Assembly (NCBI GenBank): GCA_033239525.1
Contig: BSYO01000025.1
Span: 12,372,001-12,436,000, forward strand
Origin: Nepenthes gracilis
Taxonomy: Eukaryota; Streptophyta; Magnoliopsida; Caryophyllales; Nepenthaceae
Length of the DNA: 64,000 nucleotides
Direction: 5' to 3'
Shown here: one piece after another, positions 49,080-62,192 of the stretch
How the letters are laid out: each line of letters starts with the position of its first letter
How positions within the stretch are numbered: the first letter of the stretch is position 1
Translations under genes and position numbers: made by a program
Notes under the pieces: model-generated
Seen by the model: only the letters and a program-made list of their open reading frames with translations
What the model was told of the DNA's origin: nothing
Databases searched by the model: none

Positions 49080-51210
49080 CTTAACTCAATAATTTACCGG
49101 ATTGACGCGAAATAGTCTCTAAAACATCTCTTTTCTTTCTTATCATCTTTCCCTCTCTCTCTATATATATTATGCATGTATGTCGATTTTATGAAGTAAT
49201 TTTACAAGAACTCATGCCAAGTTATGTGTAACGCACATATATGCTGAAATTCTACAACTAAGCTCCATGCATGTTCTGATTTTAAGATATAGTTTTCTTT
49301 AATGTTTGAATTTCATACATAAATCCTTGCATGTCTAAAAACTTAATTAAAATCATCTGCATGTGCTACAATTATTCATGAAATGCCTTGCATATTTAAT
49401 AAAATTACTGATGAAATTTAAGAGCTAAATTCTGTATTTTTTGCTGAACTCTTGCTATATTTTTAAGCTGTTCATGTATTAAATTCATGAATAATGATCA
49501 TGCATGTTTAAATTTCGTGAACTACCTTAATGCATGTCAAGAGATTTAGTAAATTCGCCCCTGCATTTTGATTAGTTAAACTGAAATTATGCACAAGCTG
49601 ATTTTTTCTACACTAAATGCTGCACTCTAACTAAATTGCTGCATAATTGCTAAGTTTTGCTGTCTTTCTGCTACATTATTGATTTTTACCTATTTTAAAT
49701 TCATATGTTAGCATACAGAAACATTAAACCATGAAATTTATGTCTTATATAAGCTGGAGAATGCACACAATTTAAGTTCTAAGGTTTGAAAGATGGACAT
49801 ACATGTTGAATTATGTAAAATGCTAGAATTTTTGTATTTAACTTCAAATTCAGCATTCCATAATTCCAAATCGAATATGATTAAGTTTTCACAAAAATAT
49901 GTGCATGAAAATATAAAATTATAAAAAAAATTCTACAATTATGTTAAAAAATGATGAACTATTTTCTAAAAAGATGAAAACTAAAACTATGAAGCTAATG
50001 TAGAGTTTTCCTAAGTTAAATACTAGACCAAAGATTATTTCAGCAGATTGTATATTTTGACACGTCTTAATATATTATAGTGTATATCGATATCTAACCC
50101 TACATCTATAAGATGTGGACAGTCTACCTCTAGATCTTGAATAAGGGCGTATGACCTTTAATTTTATAGAAACATACATAACCTGAACTTTGATTGACCG
50201 CTTCTTTAGTCAATAAGGTCTACTAGTCCTGATCCTTAAAGAAAAGTAAGATTTAAGCATATTTTGATGGTTAAAATTAAGAAAGAATAAGATAAAAAAA
50301 TTAAAAATGTATTATGTAAGCTTTCCTGCTCATATTCATGTCATTGTATCCGATTATGATATCTACTCGTTTTGATATGTTTTTAAGTATAAAGTATATA
50401 TGTTTATGACATATATTGTACCTTATTGAGTACTTGATTTATTCTCTTGTTATTTTACTAAGTCCCTTAAATGAGATACCCGAGACCTTGCCAAGTAAAT
50501 AAGATTGAAGGATCGAGCTAATAAGAGAAGTTTAGATTGACGAATTGATAATAATTATTGTTGTTTAATGATCTAAGATAATATTAATTATACTATATTA
50601 TGTTCGGATAATGTTCGGATGATGGTTAATGGGTATAATACTATATTTTATTTGATTAGATAGTTTCCAATGGTGTTAACTTATATTTTGGTTATTCAGA
50701 TGGTTGTATTACACTTTTTATACAATTTTAAAACGTGTTAAATGATATAATTTGGCCTCCGGACAGATTTAAATTATGATTATGATGTATTTTAGGTGAT
50801 ATTTAAGTCTAGATAGTAAATTATATCGGTTTAAGATCCGTTGTGGTCTTATGTTACAATTTGGGCTTCGTATATCAAGGTTAGGTATCAGTTTGATATT
50901 GTTGATGATTTTAGTTTTATTCGGTCAAATTTATGGATATTTATTTATTTTTATAGATCATTTTAAATTAATTATTATATTATACAGGTATCATTTTTTA
51001 TTTAAGGTTCGATATTATGTTGATTGGGTAGGTGTTGAAACTACTCAATGACATGTCACATATTTAAGTCATGTGTTTGTCTTTATTTATTTATTTTTAG
51101 GTTAGTCAAAGTATCAACATGGAATTTACCTCTAAAAATTTTTAAATGGTTATTTAGTTAATTAATATTGATTAAGTGTTATTATCGGGATCAAGTTATG
51201 AGACGTAACA
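49080..51210 (+). mobile_element. Gypsy LTR fragment with repeated 'gcatg' words
   Basis: The part at 50200-50560 matches the LTR words seen at 39720-40000 ('actagtcctgatcctta', 'attgagtacttgatttattctcttgtt', then 'gagatacccgag'). The right end 'gatcaagttatgagacgtaaca' resembles an LTR 3' end. The part at 49190-49990 has many spaced 'catgcatg' and 'gcatgt' words, possibly diverged tandem units. No left end was found. Confidence 0.45.
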
Positions 51211-52379
51211 TTATGAACCTTTGATTTTATCACGTTTTTTATGGTGTTAATTTATTTGGAAGATTCATATCTTTCTATAGTTTGTTAGAAAGAAATTAAA
51301 TTAATAGATGTCTCTATCTTAAATTCAGACTTTTATGGATAAACTAAAAAAATTATTTAAAATAGTAGACCTTCTTTCTTTTTAGATCTCCTTAAGGCTA
51401 TTTGTAATTGTTGTACAACTCATTTAACAGTGATAACCTTATCACGGAGGATATAATCATCAATTTATTATTTATCAAGTGTCACTCCCATTAGTTTTAC
51501 TATTCTCAATAAATTTGGTGTTACTAGTTTCTATTATTATTATATTATGGCCGAGATAATAAAACATATACATTTTATTATTTGGATAACTAAAAATATA
51601 TCAACTAACAGTTCTAAAATCTAAGTTATTTTTTTATGAATTATACATTCTAGCCTCCCTAGATATCTCCAAACATGTAGCTATTAAAGGCTCGTTTTGT
51701 TACTTTTTATAACTCAAAAATACGTTTTTATAACTACTTTGGAGAACCTAAAAATGGATATCGTGGGAACGTCCCAGCTCAACGACTCCCGTTTCCGGAT
51801 GGGAAATCTAAGATATTTTTAAAAAAACTTAAGAAAATAAAAATTAATAATCGTTTTTTAAAATCAAATCTCCAAAAATTATCAAAATTAAAAAATAATA
51901 TTAAATTATATTTTTAATATATAACTCAAAGCCGTCGTTTATTTATAACTACTTTACCAAGAACCCAATCAACGCCTTTCCCACGTTGTAGCCCCCTTAA
52001 TATATATAATCTTAAGAGATTTCATCAAAAAAAAAAAAAAAAGGTAAAGAGGCATCACTTAACATAATACTAACCATATTATTAAAGTACCATTGCACTA
52101 TTAAGCAACACTATTTTGACGTGGTGACCTCAACATAGTTTAGAGCATACATGCCATATTGTTTCAATAACTTAGTAAAAGGACCAAGATATTATCCTTT
52201 TTTTATCATATTTAACATAATACTTACCACATCTATTAGGTATGTAAGATATGAATCTCAAAATAATCTTTTAATGATAATTAATTGAAATTAAACTAAT
52301 AAATTATTAAGGTTAATCAATATTTTGGGTTAAATTAAATTTCAAATTAGTATAAGTTAGGTTAAGTAATATCTGGTAT
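51211..52379. other. AT-rich intergenic DNA
   Basis: No coding family or defined transposon end. A short poly-A run lies at about 52026-52043. Confidence 0.5.
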
Positions 52380-53470
52380 GCGCCTGACCTATACTTATAT
52401 ATATTTTTGATAGTAAGGATACACAAGGCAAATGCCTTTAGGATGTTTATGTATATTTCAGGCAGATTGGTCGAACTCAATATACATTTAATTGATAAAT
52501 ATGGGTGTTTTAGATAGAATGTAGGCATTTGACGGGCATTTGTACGTTGTAGGGACTGTTCCTCAGTACTTGATTTACACTTGATTGGTACACATGTACC
52601 AATATCTAATAAATAGACAATTTGGCCTATTCTAAATCATTTTTAGTTGATTTCTAAGAGAAGAGGGAGAAAGATATGAGAGAAAGAGAAAGAATAAGAA
52701 AACAAAGGATGGAGAAGGAGAATCTAAGGAAAATTTAAGGATCTTTTACTAGAAATTAAGTAAAGACAATTACATTCAAGATTCTCTTTTTTTTTTGTTA
52801 TTGTTTATTTCTTACTCCTTAAATATTTATTATTCTAAATACTCACACATATATTATTTTATAATTAAAGTGTTTCTACTTTACATATATTTGATTCTTT
52901 TTCTATTTCATGCAATTTTATGAATCTAATAACTTAAATCCAAATCTATGTATATCATGTTTAAGTAATAAATTTTTATAATATTACTCTTACATATTTT
53001 TAATTTACAAACATATACTTTTACAAGTCTTGAATTATCATATAACTATTCATGTAAGTTTTACATTGAAAAAAATTAATAAAATTATACTAATTATATT
53101 GATTTCTTATAATAATAGCCTTACATGTTTACTAATCATATAATATTATTCTTGCATGTTTCTAAAGTATAAGATAAAATTCTTGTATGCCTATAATTTT
53201 ATCATATGCTATGTATTTGAAAAAATATAAAGAAAAACTCTATATTAATTTTGATGATAGCAATATTTTTTTGATGTGAAAATTTAAAAATAAATTCATA
53301 TTTTAATAGAATTTTAAATTTAATTAATAATAGACTGTTGTAGAAAATTAATAAAATATATTCAAATAAGTAAATTAAATGTCAAACATATTATTTGTGA
53401 GTTAAAAAAAAGATATTCAGCCCTGTTTATATGGCTATATATAAAAGGCTTACATAGAAATTTTGAATAG
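52380..53470 (+). mobile_element. Gypsy LTR debris (family of about 2.05-3.7 kb), left part
   Basis: GAGAGAAAGAGAAAG purine tract at 52660-52720 and 'agaaattaagtaaagacaattaca' as in the related segments at about 2.5 and 35.3 kb. It is interrupted by the solo LTR at 53471-54466. Confidence 0.45.
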
Positions 53471-54466
53471 TGTTGGGTCCCATGTCCTGGCCCATAAAAT
53501 ATGCCCAAGCCCATGAAGCAGGTCGCGGCCCACAGGGGATCCAAAAGCCCACGTGAAGCAGTCAGTCCAGCCCAAGGGTCGAAAGGCGCGAACCTACGCT
53601 GGAAGAAGGCAACGGAAACCTGCAGCGCATTAAATGCGTCACCGGAAACAGGCGGAAAAGGTGGAAAGGCTAGCCAATAGAGGAGTGGCTGGCACAGCGC
53701 CAACGGCACCCGCTGCCGTCTGCAAGTGGCCAACCAATTCCCGCTCAAAGGAAAATCGGGCGTGGTCAACAACGCTCAACAGCGTGCCAGCCACGGCAAC
53801 AGGGCAACCGGTGTAACCGGCGGTCCACGACGTGACCAGCGGCGCGATGGCCCAAACAACGGGCATTTTGGCGCCCAAGAGTCCAACGGGAAGAGGCGTG
53901 TAAGAACCCTCACACCCCACAGAGAAAGGGACCTCTCTTTCAATATCTTCATCTGCAGCCTCCTTTTGAATCAAGAATTCAAACGGCTAATCACACTCTA
54001 CTGCTCCTTTCTTCTCTAATTAAGAACACAAGAGTGACGAATCGGAACTGAGGACCACCTCATTTCCATCGGCAATAGTTAACTCACTCACCTTCCCAGC
54101 ATCTCCTAAGATCACGGGAAAGTCAGCCACCAGTTACGGTGCATTCAGGAAGCCAGACCTTCCGCCACCTGCTCATTGCATTCTCCACGTCACCGCACAA
54201 GCATCTCTTATGCTTACACAGCATTCCTCCGCACACCCCTTTAGCGTGTGCTATTTCCGTTTACTGCAAAAATTTGCTGATTTGAGCCTCGGAGCGGCAT
54301 CGGTGGGAGAAATCCTGCCGGACCATTGACCTCTTGTTTGTTGTTTGTGTTGTGCAGGTCCAGGTTCACAGGGACGGAGACCGGACCCTTCTTCCGAAGC
54401 CGCCACACGCTTAGGAATCCGAAGGCTCTCTAATCCGTACGACAACCGTGGGCCCGGGACGCAACA
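53471..54466 (+). mobile_element. Solo LTR of Tat-like gypsy family, perfect TSD
   Basis: 996 bp starting TGTTGGG and ending CGCAACA, with identical flanking pentamers aatag (53466-53470 and 54467-54471). It is GC-rich and related to the LTR at 16152-17024, sharing 'cggtgggagaaatcc', 'ctctaatccgtacgacaa' and GGCCCA words. A solo LTR with intact target duplication is the usual product of recombination between the two LTRs of one element. The frames at 53362-54019 are spurious. Confidence 0.9.
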
Positions 54467-54471
54467 AATAG

Positions 54472-55297
54472 TAACGTATATCTTTTAGTTGTATAAAAAT
54501 AATCATAATCGAGCTTTGATATTCACTCTTTGTTGGTAAAATCATTATCGATCCTTATTTCTTTTTTGTGCATTAGAATAATTGTATCATATTTTATACA
54601 TTTACATAGTTTGGCATATTTAACATTGAAAATGTAGATTTGGATATGATTATGTATTTGCATAGTCTTGTATAATTGAATATCAGTTTTAGAGTATGTA
54701 TAATATGTTGTAGGATGATATTATTGGCCTTTCAGATTTTAGATTTTTATCATTATCCAACATTCTTTTGATATATATTCATATATGAAAGTTATATATA
54801 CCTTATCGAATAATTAATACACTCTTATCATTATTTTATTAACACATCTAGATTAATGGGTTTGAATTACTTACAAGAGTTTTAAATCGAGAGAATTATT
54901 GTTTAGATATTTAGCTTAAGGTGTTAGATTTGATATAATATTTTATTATAAATTAATAATTCAATATATCAATCTTTCAGCTTTCAATTATTTTGGTTAT
55001 TATTGTATCCAATCAATAACGATATTTAAATTTCATTTTGATTTTCTTTACAGTATTTTGATTTAGTTTATTATTTCGATACTCTAACATTAATCAATAT
55101 ACTTTTCATTGCGTATAATTCAATGTCAAATAATTATTGATATTTAAAACCTCTTTGGGTGTGGTATTTAGGTCTTGTGATTCAATATTTTTATTATTTT
55201 GGGTTGTTTAACAATATTTGGTTTATAGTTTTGCATCTTGATGTTATTTTAGATTAAAATTTAATTTAAATTAATTATGAATTAATAAATTGATAAA
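54472..55297 (+). mobile_element. Gypsy LTR debris, right part
   Basis: AT-rich continuation of the sequence interrupted by the solo LTR. 'gggtttgaattacttacaagag' and 'aaatcgagag' near 54860-54900 resemble 3555-3605 of the first gypsy element. Confidence 0.4.
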
Positions 55298-57963
55298 TGT
55301 AATTTCAGGATTGGAGACATGACAAGTTCTTATGACTTTCAAATTTTTAGTCCTTGTTTTCCAACCTAAATTATGTATACCTCTAATGTATTTATAACCT
55401 GAGACTTTTGTATAATAAATATAATAATAATGCGAAAAGTTTTCAACAAAAGTGATAAAAATATGACGGACCATATTTAAACCGAAAATCGGCCAAGTTT
55501 CGTCTGCAATACGGCCGTCAGACTATATAAAACCTGTACAACAAGCCTATACAACATATAAAAATTTCATCCCAAAAAAAAACTCCAACAATTGGACAAA
55601 CACGACATAATACAAGATCCACAATGCCACAATATGCTCGTGGCTCCAACGTTGGGTCTTCGAATACAATATCGGACAATGGAGATGCTGCTAGGCACCT
55701 GAAACAAACCATAATAATCCTACAAAAGTACATACTATCATCCATACATATAATATATATGTCAATATGCCCATCCAAAATTATACAAGTCCTCATATAA
55801 GTATACAAAACCACAAAACACAAATCCACAAAATGATCTTTCAATCTGCAGCCTACCCCACTTTTAGACCTTACTCCACTTCGTCAGGTATAAACTCGTA
55901 CTCATCTGAAGGCAAGAAAATAATAAAAAATGAGCTGAATACTCAGTAAAGTATAATATAATAAGGACATAAGTAGTATACTTATAATAAATCAATAGGA
56001 AAAAAATATGAGTATAATACATAATACATAAATATGAAACATGATTAGATGTATTTCCGATAACACATTTTCTTTCACATTTTACTTCTGATTTTTTTAT
56101 GTTCTAAAATATGCAAAAATCTCCATTATCTTTTCGGACCAAACTTAGTGGGTCTCACCAACTAACGGAGCAATCAAATAGATAAAAGTTCTCATATAGG
56201 TATACAAAACCACAAAAACCAAATCCACAAAACGATCTTTCAATCCGCAGCCTAGCCCACTTCTAAACTCTACTCTGAATCGTTAGGTATAAGCTCGTAC
56301 TCATTTACAGGTAAGAAAATAACAAGAAGTGAGTCAAATATTTAATAAGTTACAATATAATAAGAACATAAATAGTATACTTAAAATAAATCAAGAGGAA
56401 AAAAATAGGAGTATAATACATAATACATAAATATGAAATATAATCAGATGTATTTTCGGTAACACATTTTCTTTCATATTTTACTTCTGATTTTTTTAGG
56501 TTCTAAAATATGTAAAAATCTCGATTATATTTTCAAATCAGAGTTAGTGGACCTCACTAGCTAATGGAGTAGTTAAATCGATAAAAGAATCATGTTACTC
56601 AACGTGATCAAAAGCTTGCCCACGTATCTTGAATTTAACGTCCCGTGGTAGACGATATACCTATAATCTCGAATATATTGGGCTAATAGTTCATATTTTT
56701 ATGCCACCATAACATATCTCGTGGTCTATGGTAATTTCTCGATTCACCACTGTAATATCTTAAGGTATGTTAGGGAATACTACCATGTGAAATACAAATC
56801 TTTGCTCTAGTTTCATGATTATTTATTCTTAAGGGATGGTCCACTATATTCTTATACAAAGTTCTCATTCCTTGAAGAACGGACCATCAAACATCTCAAA
56901 TTATGGAGTTTCCTTCTTATACCTTACATATCTTACATAGTTCTTATATACAAATATAAATAATCATTTCTAGTAGGTTTAAATCTTCACATACCTTTAA
57001 ACATATACACAATTTAACATAATAGTTGAAAAAAATTAGAAAATTCTTACCACATCATAGCAAATATAGCTTTAGAGCTTCCGAACAAAATAATCATTTA
57101 CAAACGGTTTACCATAATATTTTTGGAATATATAATTGAGTATATACAATTAAATGTAATTAATACCAATTAAACAAAATGAAATCATGCAAAAGTCTCA
57201 AATAAATTAGGTGAATAGTGTTGAGCACGGGGTTAGGGTTTTTAATGCACAAAATCAAGCAAAACTTAGAAATTAGATACCAAATCGGTAAATAACCATA
57301 TTCAAATCATGGATTTTAGTTATCTAAAACTAAATAATGTATAAAACCCAAAATAAATGGGTAAACGGTCCGAGGTGTGGGTTAGGGTTTCGCCCAAGAC
57401 AAAACCGCACGGAACATGGAAATCGGACGTTGAAACAACAAATAAATCATGCTCAAGTTGTGAGTTTCACAAAATACATGTTTTTGGTTGGTATCAAGAA
57501 TAAGAATACCGAGAGGAATAAATGAAAATTACAATAAGAAGAAGAAAATGGTATAAGTGCATTTGCCTTTATTCGATCTATCACTTCTCTAATTAGCTCT
57601 AAATCAGAATTGAATTCGGAAACCTCATTCTCCTCTTTCTCTCTCTTCTCCTTCGGCTCTCTCTCTCTCTCCTTTTCTTTCCCTTCTTCTTCTTCCCTCT
57701 CTTTTTTCTCTCTCCCTAAAAACCCTCGCCTTTGTTTTATTTATCTTCTTTTCTTTATTTTATTATTATTATTATATATTCTTTTTTTAATTCTAAAATT
57801 CAAATCAATATTTGAGTGATAATACAGACGCATTTCGGGTACCAGTCTAACTAATTTAAATATCCTTTAAAATTTATAATATTTACCTAATTTTTGTTAT
57901 ACCTAAATTACCCAAAATAATAAATAATTTCAATTAAAAATGGTAAAAACTCCGGATATTACA
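55298..57963 (-). mobile_element. Probable solo LTR (2.67 kb), gypsy, - orientation
   Basis: On the - strand it starts TGTAATATCCGG and ends GAAATTACA. Flanking pentamers are ataaa (55293-55297) and aaaaa (57964-57968), four of five identical. It has the same TGTAATATC start as the LTR at 12714. It contains a CT-rich tract (57630-57715), 'gggttagggttt' words and a 400-bp tandem duplication. No coding sequence is present. Confidence 0.6.
55790..56588. repeat. Tandem duplication, period 400 bp
   Basis: The two copies start at 55790 and 56190 ('ctcatata.gtatacaaaaccacaaaa') and run in parallel to 'gataaaag'. Identity is about 88% by eye. It lies inside the LTR at 55298-57963. Confidence 0.92.
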
Positions 57964-58907
57964 AAAAATGTTTGTAGGGATAATTTTAAAAAATTCTTCA
58001 CTTTTTATGGTATTTTTTATATGTTTGGTTTACTTTATTTTAATATGATTTATACATATATTAATATCAGATAAATCTAGGTTAGATAAAGTTTCTTCTT
58101 TCACCCTTCTATGCTTTTTGTCTTTAGATATATGATCGAGTCCCTTGTACCATACAAAAGAAGAGTTTTCGTTTACTAGACTATGTTCTACATTGTGATA
58201 CAGAGTTATAAGAGTTTTAATAAAATTTTGGTCAATATTAATTATGTTAAAGCCATCATATTTTCTCATTTAAAGTAATAACAGTCAGTTAGTGAAATGA
58301 TTGTCTGAAAGTTGTAATTTTGATAACCAATGAGTTTACTCATTTTGCACCACTTTTAGAAGACCAAAAATTAGAAACTATTTTAAATTAATGGCAATCA
58401 TGCCAAAACTACAAGCTAAGTAAAGATTGCCAATTGATTCAACTTAAACAATTCACATGAATGTAAATAACACCCTCGAAGGGAAAGGACACACTGTTGT
58501 TTCAGAGAAATTGGTTAGTATTTACCAAAGTAACGACTTGATCAGTGGTCCAATTTCTATCGAATACATGGCTTCACTTTATTTTTGAAACTTTATTACT
58601 TATATTTAAATATTAACAATGTCTCTCTTGAGCCGGAGACCAAAGTCGAGGGGAGGGGTTTGAATTGAGTTGTTGGCCCCTAGCCATCCTAATTTTGTTA
58701 TCTTTAATAACTAAAAGATCACGGGTTGCAGTTGGCGCTACTGGCTCGAACCCTCGGGGTTGAGGGTTCAAAGTCGATTGGCGCTTTCTACTTTGATAAT
58801 TTTTTCTACGCAGAATTTAGATACAAAAATCATGCATTACAAATTTGACATATATGCATGAGAATTTAAGCAACCCTAAAATATAAATTCAATAAATATC
58901 ATAATTC
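57964..58907. other. AT-rich DNA between LTR elements
   Basis: No recognised gene. The - strand frame at 58030-58269 has no motif. A GC-richer patch at 58625-58785 is unidentified. Confidence 0.5.
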
Positions 58908-58912
58908 ATAAA

Positions 58913-59892
58913 TGAAAAAGGACTTTTTGTCCTAAATTGTATAATCAAGTTTCGACTCCGGTAAAAATAGTGGAAGCAGTAAAAATTAAATACTCAATAC
59001 ACGTAAAGAATATTTATGTCTAAATGTTAGAGATAAGGATAAGCATGCAAAATATAATTGAGCATAAACAATAGAAAAAAGACACGATTTTTGATGATGA
59101 AAGGAAAACTTGATACCCACGGTAATCAAGAAAAATCCTTCGAGTTTCAACGGTTAGGAAAGTAATGCACTATGAAAATTAACTTACAGACCGGGTGGTA
59201 ACGACGCGCTAACCTAGTCGGCTTACTCCCGTCTTGTGATCCCTACAAATGAACTCCTTGGATTTACTCGCGGTAACCGAACCGGACACCTTCTGGTCTT
59301 CACATCAATCTTCCCTTTTTAGCCACTTGAATTGCCGAACACGATCGAGTCTCCTTCTTCAACACACCAACGTCTCCAACGAATGTAGAATGATGTAGGT
59401 GTTCAAAAAGGTAAAGAGAAAAATGTAGAGAAAATTATTTAGAACATGAGGCTCAAAGTTATAGTTTTTAGTTTTCTCAAATGAAGCAAAACCAATGGAG
59501 TTTTTAACAATGATTCTTCTCAAGTGAGGCACAAAATTGATCTGCCAAGGAGTCCCGGGGTTCCAAAAATATAAGCCAAGTATTTATAGAGGGCTTAAAT
59601 ATTGTATTTAAAAACTTGCTCGTTGCATCGGTGCTCGAGCGCCGGGGTGGCATACAGTGAGTGGGGACCATTGTGGATTTTAGGGTCGAGTGGGTAGCGA
59701 GCGCACGGAGGGCGCGGGGCTTCGGACGGGCTCGAGCGACTGGAGAGCACACGGCAGGCACGAAATTCTTGGAAGTCAGAATGGACAGCAACGGATGAAT
59801 GTTGATACTGTAACTTCGATAACCACAACCCGACATCGATACAATAATACATATGGTTACGGAATATGCCAATTAGACAAATGTCTCTAACA
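58913..59892 (-). repeat. 3' LTR of the gag-only Copia element
   Basis: 980 bp. Its - strand start is TGTTAGAGACA, immediately after the polypurine tract, and its end is TTTTTCA. It includes the GC-rich segment 59620-59760 shared with the other LTR. Confidence 0.92.
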
Positions 59893-59904
59893 ATCTCCCT
59901 CTTT
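59893..59904 (-). other. Polypurine tract
   Basis: On the - strand, AAAGAGGGAGAT directly precedes the TGTTAG start of the 3' LTR, as required for plus-strand DNA priming. Confidence 0.85.
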
Positions 59905-60316
59905 AACAATTTCGTGACAAAACCCAAAAAGTAAATAAATACAAGTGAAGCACGGGTTCATAAACTACCGTGATAGAACTCGTGTACATAAAAATCTACA
60001 CCTAGTGAGAAATAAGAGATATAAAAAAAATATAAACCTCTACACTAGTACTGCTGTGTCGATGTGGTGACAGTTACGTTGACATTGTATCAGTTGCTTG
60101 GTCCAGTAAAGTTAGTATCACAAAGGCATAATAAAATGATAACAATAGAAGTAAGAAACCAATATGCAGCAGCAAAAAGAAGAGAAAACAAGTAACAAAA
60201 ATTGAAGTACTCCCCCTTATGAAAACAATAAGGTTCCCCCTAACATAAATAACAAAGCTCCCCCTAACATAAATAAGCAGGCTCCGTCTCCCCTAATCTC
60301 CCCCTGTCAAAGTGAA
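59905..60316 (-). other. 3' untranslated segment with repeated purine motifs
   Basis: Read on the - strand, it holds at least five AGGGGGAG-like tracts ('ctcccccttatg', 'ttccccctaacataaataac', 'ctccccctaacataaataag' and 'ctccccctgtc' on the + strand). Two neighbouring units are near-identical 20-mers. These resemble duplicated polypurine tracts. Confidence 0.7.
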
Positions 60317-62150
60317 TCAAGTCTCCCCCTTTTTTGTCACGAATGGCCAAGGGTAATGTAGCTCATTTTTCTTAACCCATACTTGTCTCACTAAATTCAC
60401 TTTTGCATTCAATCTTTTTACTTGTTCATTTAATATCTGAATGTGATCAACAAGTGTATTCATGTTTAGCTCTGGTATTGGGTTGTATGGAAAGTTCATG
60501 GTATAGCAGTGGGACGGAATGTGGCCAATCTTTTCACAAGCATGACAAGTTAGCAGAGACTTTGGGGGTTTTTTCATGTCTTTTAGGCCATATGAATTGG
60601 TCAAATGATGTGAGTTAAAGCTATTTTTTACACGTCGAGACGGTTGCTTAGTGAGTTTGGATTTGTAAGCGTGTTGGTGTGAAATTTTCATGGCGGAAAT
60701 AAAAATAGTTTTAGGTTTCACGTCATTTTGGACAATATTTGTAGCATACCCCAACCCCTGTTTATTTCCACTAATTTTTTCCAACCCGAGCATATGATCT
60801 AATTTTGTAGATCATTTAAGAATTATTTCAAATCTTTTCTAGTAGCCTCAAGTTCAGATTTTAGAGTTGTGATTTGTTTAGTAAAGAGATTGTCAGATTC
60901 TCAATTTCTTGGGTTTTAGCATCTAACTCTGATTGTTGAGCTAATTTTTCTTATTCCAAATCTATGACCCTACTATTTAAGATTTTATTTTGTTTCTTTA
61001 CTTTCAAGCATTCTCTAAATAGTTTATCATATGCTTCTTGAAGTCCATCAAATTTAGCTTCTGACTCATCCACAGAGTCATCAGATTGATTAAGATTTTT
61101 GACTGAATTACCACACATTGAGGTCATAAAGGCCATATACTTGACAGGGTCATCTTCAGGACATTTTTCACCCTCTTTTCCTTCGTCATCGCTTAAGGTT
61201 ACATTAGCTTTAAAGGTTTGACCTTGTTGGCGTTTAAGGTTTAGACATTCAACCTGATAGTGGCCAAATTATTTACACTTATGGTATTAAACCCCTTGAG
61301 TATTTTTTGATTTGAAGTCCTTGAGTTCACGTCGGTCTTTCTTCTCAAGTTGAGATGAACGTTTTAAATCCACATCAAGTTTGTTTGATGAAAATTTATT
61401 TTTCTTTAGAAATTTTTTAAAATTCTTTACAAATAAGGAAAAATCGTCTTCACTATATGATTCTTCATCGGAATCCTGGTTTCGCTCTTCCCTACTTGAT
61501 TTTAGAGCAAGTGATTTATTTTTCCTTGACTGTGACAATGTGTGCTCATAAGTTTGAAGGGACCCTACAAGTTCTTCGATTTTCAATTCGTCTAAATCTT
61601 TGCTTTCTTCAATCGCAGTCACTTTTGGTCTAAATCGTTCAGGTAAAGATCGTAGAATTTTTCTAACAATTCTATTTTTCAGAATTCATTTTCCTAAATT
61701 AAATGTGAAATTTATGATATTATTTAATTGCGCATAAAAATCATCAAATGTCTCATCATCTTTTATTCTTATTTCTTCGAATCTAATGGTGAGCATTTAC
61801 AATTTTAAATTTTTAACTAATTTAGTACCTTCATTAGTGATTTCTAGAATATCCCATGCATCTTTAGAAGTGTCACACATAGAAATCCGTTTAAACTCAT
61901 CGGAAGATACAACCATAAAAATAGCATGTAACCCCTTACTATTCCTGTTACAAGTATCAAGTTCGTATTTTGACCACAAGGATAAAACTTTTAATTCATC
62001 ACTACTCTTGGGTGGAGTCCACCCAAGTTGGGTACTAGCCCATACACGTTCATCCAAGGATTTGAGGAAGGCTCTCATCCGGACCTTCCAATAGGCATAA
62101 TTGTTCCCATCAAAGAAGGAAGGTACGGAGAGTAATCCACTCGTATACAT
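60317..62150 (-). pseudogene. SIRE-type Copia gag, interrupted
   Basis: The start ATG at 62148-62150 lies about 28 nt after the PBS. The first open part (62150-61797) is the gag/UBN2-type capsid domain with FFDGNNYAYWKVRM and W-rich helices. After a break, an acidic/Lys-rich linker (61622-61287, DSDEESYSEDDFSLFVKNFKKFLKKNK) follows. Then comes a degraded first zinc knuckle near 61210-61280 (KCK..FGHYQVEC with two nearby stops) and a coiled-coil-like segment (61136-60951). A 158-residue frame (60793-60317) holds an intact CCHC knuckle, CHACEKIGHIPSHC. The frame ends TKKGET in the 3' purine-rich region, where pol would normally begin. Capsid and nucleocapsid roles are as in Copia elements. Several stops and frameshifts show this copy is dead. 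Confidence 0.88.
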
Positions 62151-62178
62151 CTAAAACGGGGTCGTGGATCGGGGTGAG

Positions 62179-62190
62179 GCTCTGATACCA
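62179..62190 (-). other. Primer binding site for initiator tRNA-Met
   Basis: TGGTATCAGAGC on the - strand, two bases after the 5' LTR end. It equals the complement of the 3' end of plant initiator tRNA-Met, the standard Copia primer. Confidence 0.95.
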
Positions 62191-62192
62191 AT

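Noticed and set aside
53362..54019. Frames up to 136 codons across the solo LTR
   Set aside because: They lie within a non-coding LTR, and some cross the AATAG junction into unrelated DNA.
58625..58790. GC-rich patch with 'gggttcaaagtc' suggesting a tRNA T-loop
   Set aside because: No matching acceptor stem, D-loop or anticodon arm could be laid out.
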